The notes under the pieces were generated by a model. That model was given only the letters and a program-made list of their open reading frames with translations. It was not told where the DNA came from and made no database searches. The translations under genes were made by a program, and so were the position numbers. Below are positions 6,731 through 7,438 of a DNA stretch of 7,438 bases, piece after piece (within the stretch, counting starts at the first letter, position 1; each line of letters starts with the position of its first letter). The stretch comes from JAJUFS01 sp964599565 (GTDB taxonomy: Bacteria > Pseudomonadota > Gammaproteobacteria > Natronospirales > JAJUFS01). The stretch is taken from contig CAZRFE010000097.1 in NCBI GenBank assembly GCA_964599565.1, positions 1 through 7,438 on the forward strand, written 5' to 3'.

Positions 6731-7203
6731 GACGGTTTCGTCTCGGCGAGGCTGAAGTCAACTTCGAGCATCTCGTAATGTGCATCCTGCATGCCGAGTG
6801 CGCGGTAGACATCCGCCGCATGCCGGTTTTCCCTGTCCACGTAAAGGCGCAGGCCGGCGACCGCTGGCGCATTCCGCGCAAGCGCGTGGACATGGCGGTA
6901 GATCTGGCTGAAGACCCCGCGGCCGCGATGCGCCGCGGTGACATACACGCTCTGTATCCACCAGAAATCGCCGTTGCGCCAGTCGGACCATTCGTACGTG
7001 ATCATCGTCTGCGCGATGACCGCGCCGTCCGATTCGGCGAGGAAATACCGTCCCTTGCCGGCGTCCGCGAGCACCGCGGCAACGCCCGCCGCAAGCACGC
7101 CTGGATCCAGCATGCGGCCTTCGCTTTCCTCGGCCATCGCACGGTTGAAACGCACAATGACATCAAGATCGGCGGGCCTGGCATCGCGGATGACGGTCGT
7201 CAT
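6724..7203 (-). CDS. GNAT-family N-acetyltransferase
   Basis: Probable acetyl-CoA-dependent N-acetyltransferase of 159 residues, substrate unknown. The N-terminal motif VIRDARPADLDVIVRF starts the GNAT fold. Motif A, SVYVTAAHRGRGVFSQIYRHV (85-105), carries the R/Q-x-x-G-x-G/A pyrophosphate-binding loop as HRGRGV. Motif B, LRLYVDRENRHAADVYRALGM (118-138), follows; its N-x-x-A-x-x-x-Y-x-x-x-GF/M pattern is standard. The start is well supported: AAGGAG lies six nucleotides before ATG 7203. An overlapping ATG at 7208 would give only a two-codon reading frame. It is first in a minus-strand set with the peroxiredoxin and LAB_N genes. I found no convincing promoter for this set between 7204 and 7359. 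Confidence 0.92.
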   Translation of the reverse strand: MTTVIRDARPADLDVIVRFNRAMAEESEGRMLDPGVLAAGVAAVLADAGKGRYFLAESDGAVIAQTMITYEWSDWRNGDFWWIQSVYVTAAHRGRGVFSQIYRHVHALARNAPAVAGLRLYVDRENRHAADVYRALGMQDAHYEMLEVDFSLAETKPSC

Positions 7204-7223
7204 TTCATGCTCCTTCGCATTGC

Positions 7224-7300
7224 GGCAGGGTAGCGCGGGACGCCCGGAAATGCTGCCCGAAAATCAAGGCAGGAGATCGAACGGGGCGTGTGGCAGGGTA
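7224..7300. repeat. Pair of 9-bp direct repeats (GGCAGGGTA)
   Basis: GGCAGGGTA occurs at 7224-7232 and again at 7292-7300, 68 bp apart start to start, in the spacer between the acetyltransferase and tRNA genes. The second copy overlaps the -35 region of the tRNA promoter. This could be a protein-binding pair or coincidence; no further copies were noticed in the spacer. Confidence 0.25.
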
Positions 7301-7319
7301 AAAAGACCGGTGCTACAAT
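7290..7319 (+). promoter_or_regulatory. Promoter of the tRNA-Ala gene, extended -10 with GC-rich discriminator
   Basis: TACAAT at 7314-7319 is a 5 of 6 match to the -10 element and is preceded by TG at 7311-7312, an extended -10. GTGGCA at 7290-7295 (4 of 6) lies 18 bp upstream as -35. The bases directly after the -10 are GCGCCCC (7320-7326), the GC-rich discriminator typical of stringently controlled stable-RNA promoters. Transcription should start near 7326-7328, leaving a leader of about 33 nt. Confidence 0.65.
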
Positions 7320-7335
7320 GCGCCCCTTTCCGGGG

Positions 7336-7350
7336 CCGGCCAGGCGCCGG
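7336..7350 (+). other. Hairpin in the tRNA 5' leader
   Basis: CCGGC (7336-7340) and GCCGG (7346-7350) can pair around the loop CAGGC, ten bases before the mature tRNA 5' end. It would be part of the leader removed by RNase P. It may be structural only. Confidence 0.3.
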
Positions 7351-7359
7351 GGAACACGT

Positions 7360-7435
<76 letters not shown>

Positions 7436-7438
7436 AAT

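Noticed and set aside
7200..7208. Two-codon reading frame ATG AAA TGA in the acetyltransferase leader
   Set aside because: Only one base separates it from the Shine-Dalgarno, too close for initiation, whereas ATG 7203 has the normal spacing.

Overview
The window looks like chromosomal DNA of a high-GC Gram-negative bacterium. Two sequence features say Gram-negative: a complete TonB-dependent outer-membrane receptor, and a standalone lipid A biosynthesis N-terminal (LAB_N) membrane protein. The overall style (G/C-ending codons, sigma/FecR/receptor trio, GTRSVRG-type sulfatase) suggests a gammaproteobacterium of the Xanthomonadales/Steroidobacter kind. That placement is an impression from family resemblance and was not tested.

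Layout: (1) 2-1552, minus strand: the N-terminal 517 codons of a membrane-anchored LtaS/MdoB-type sulfatase or phospho-group transferase, running off the left edge. (2) 1553-1711: a divergent intergenic region with a possible promoter and a small inverted repeat. (3) 1712-5903, plus strand: three co-oriented genes for an ECF sigma factor, a FecR-type transmembrane anti-sigma regulator and a TonB-dependent transducer receptor. Together they form a cell-surface signalling (CSS) module. (4) 5904-7203, minus strand: a compact set of genes transcribed GNAT acetyltransferase, then BCP-type peroxiredoxin, then LAB_N protein. It converges on the receptor gene with no bases between the two stop codons. 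(5) 7204-7359: a spacer carrying a stable-RNA-type promoter. (6) 7360-7435, plus strand: tRNA-Ala(CGC) with encoded CCA.

How the genes work together: the receptor carries a signal peptide, an N-terminal STN signalling domain, a CarboxypepD_reg-like domain, a TonB-box-like stretch, a plug and a barrel. When ligand binds, the STN domain should contact the periplasmic part of the FecR protein, which itself ends in an STN-like domain. Proteolysis of the FecR protein would then free the sigma factor. The ligand cannot be read from the sequence, and no siderophore, haem or carbohydrate genes lie beside it. The minus-strand trio has no obvious shared pathway; the 7-bp overlap between the first two genes supports co-transcription.

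I do not see a clearly novel system here. The orphan CSS module, with a non-canonical anti-sigma N-terminus and an extra domain in the receptor, is the part most worth following.
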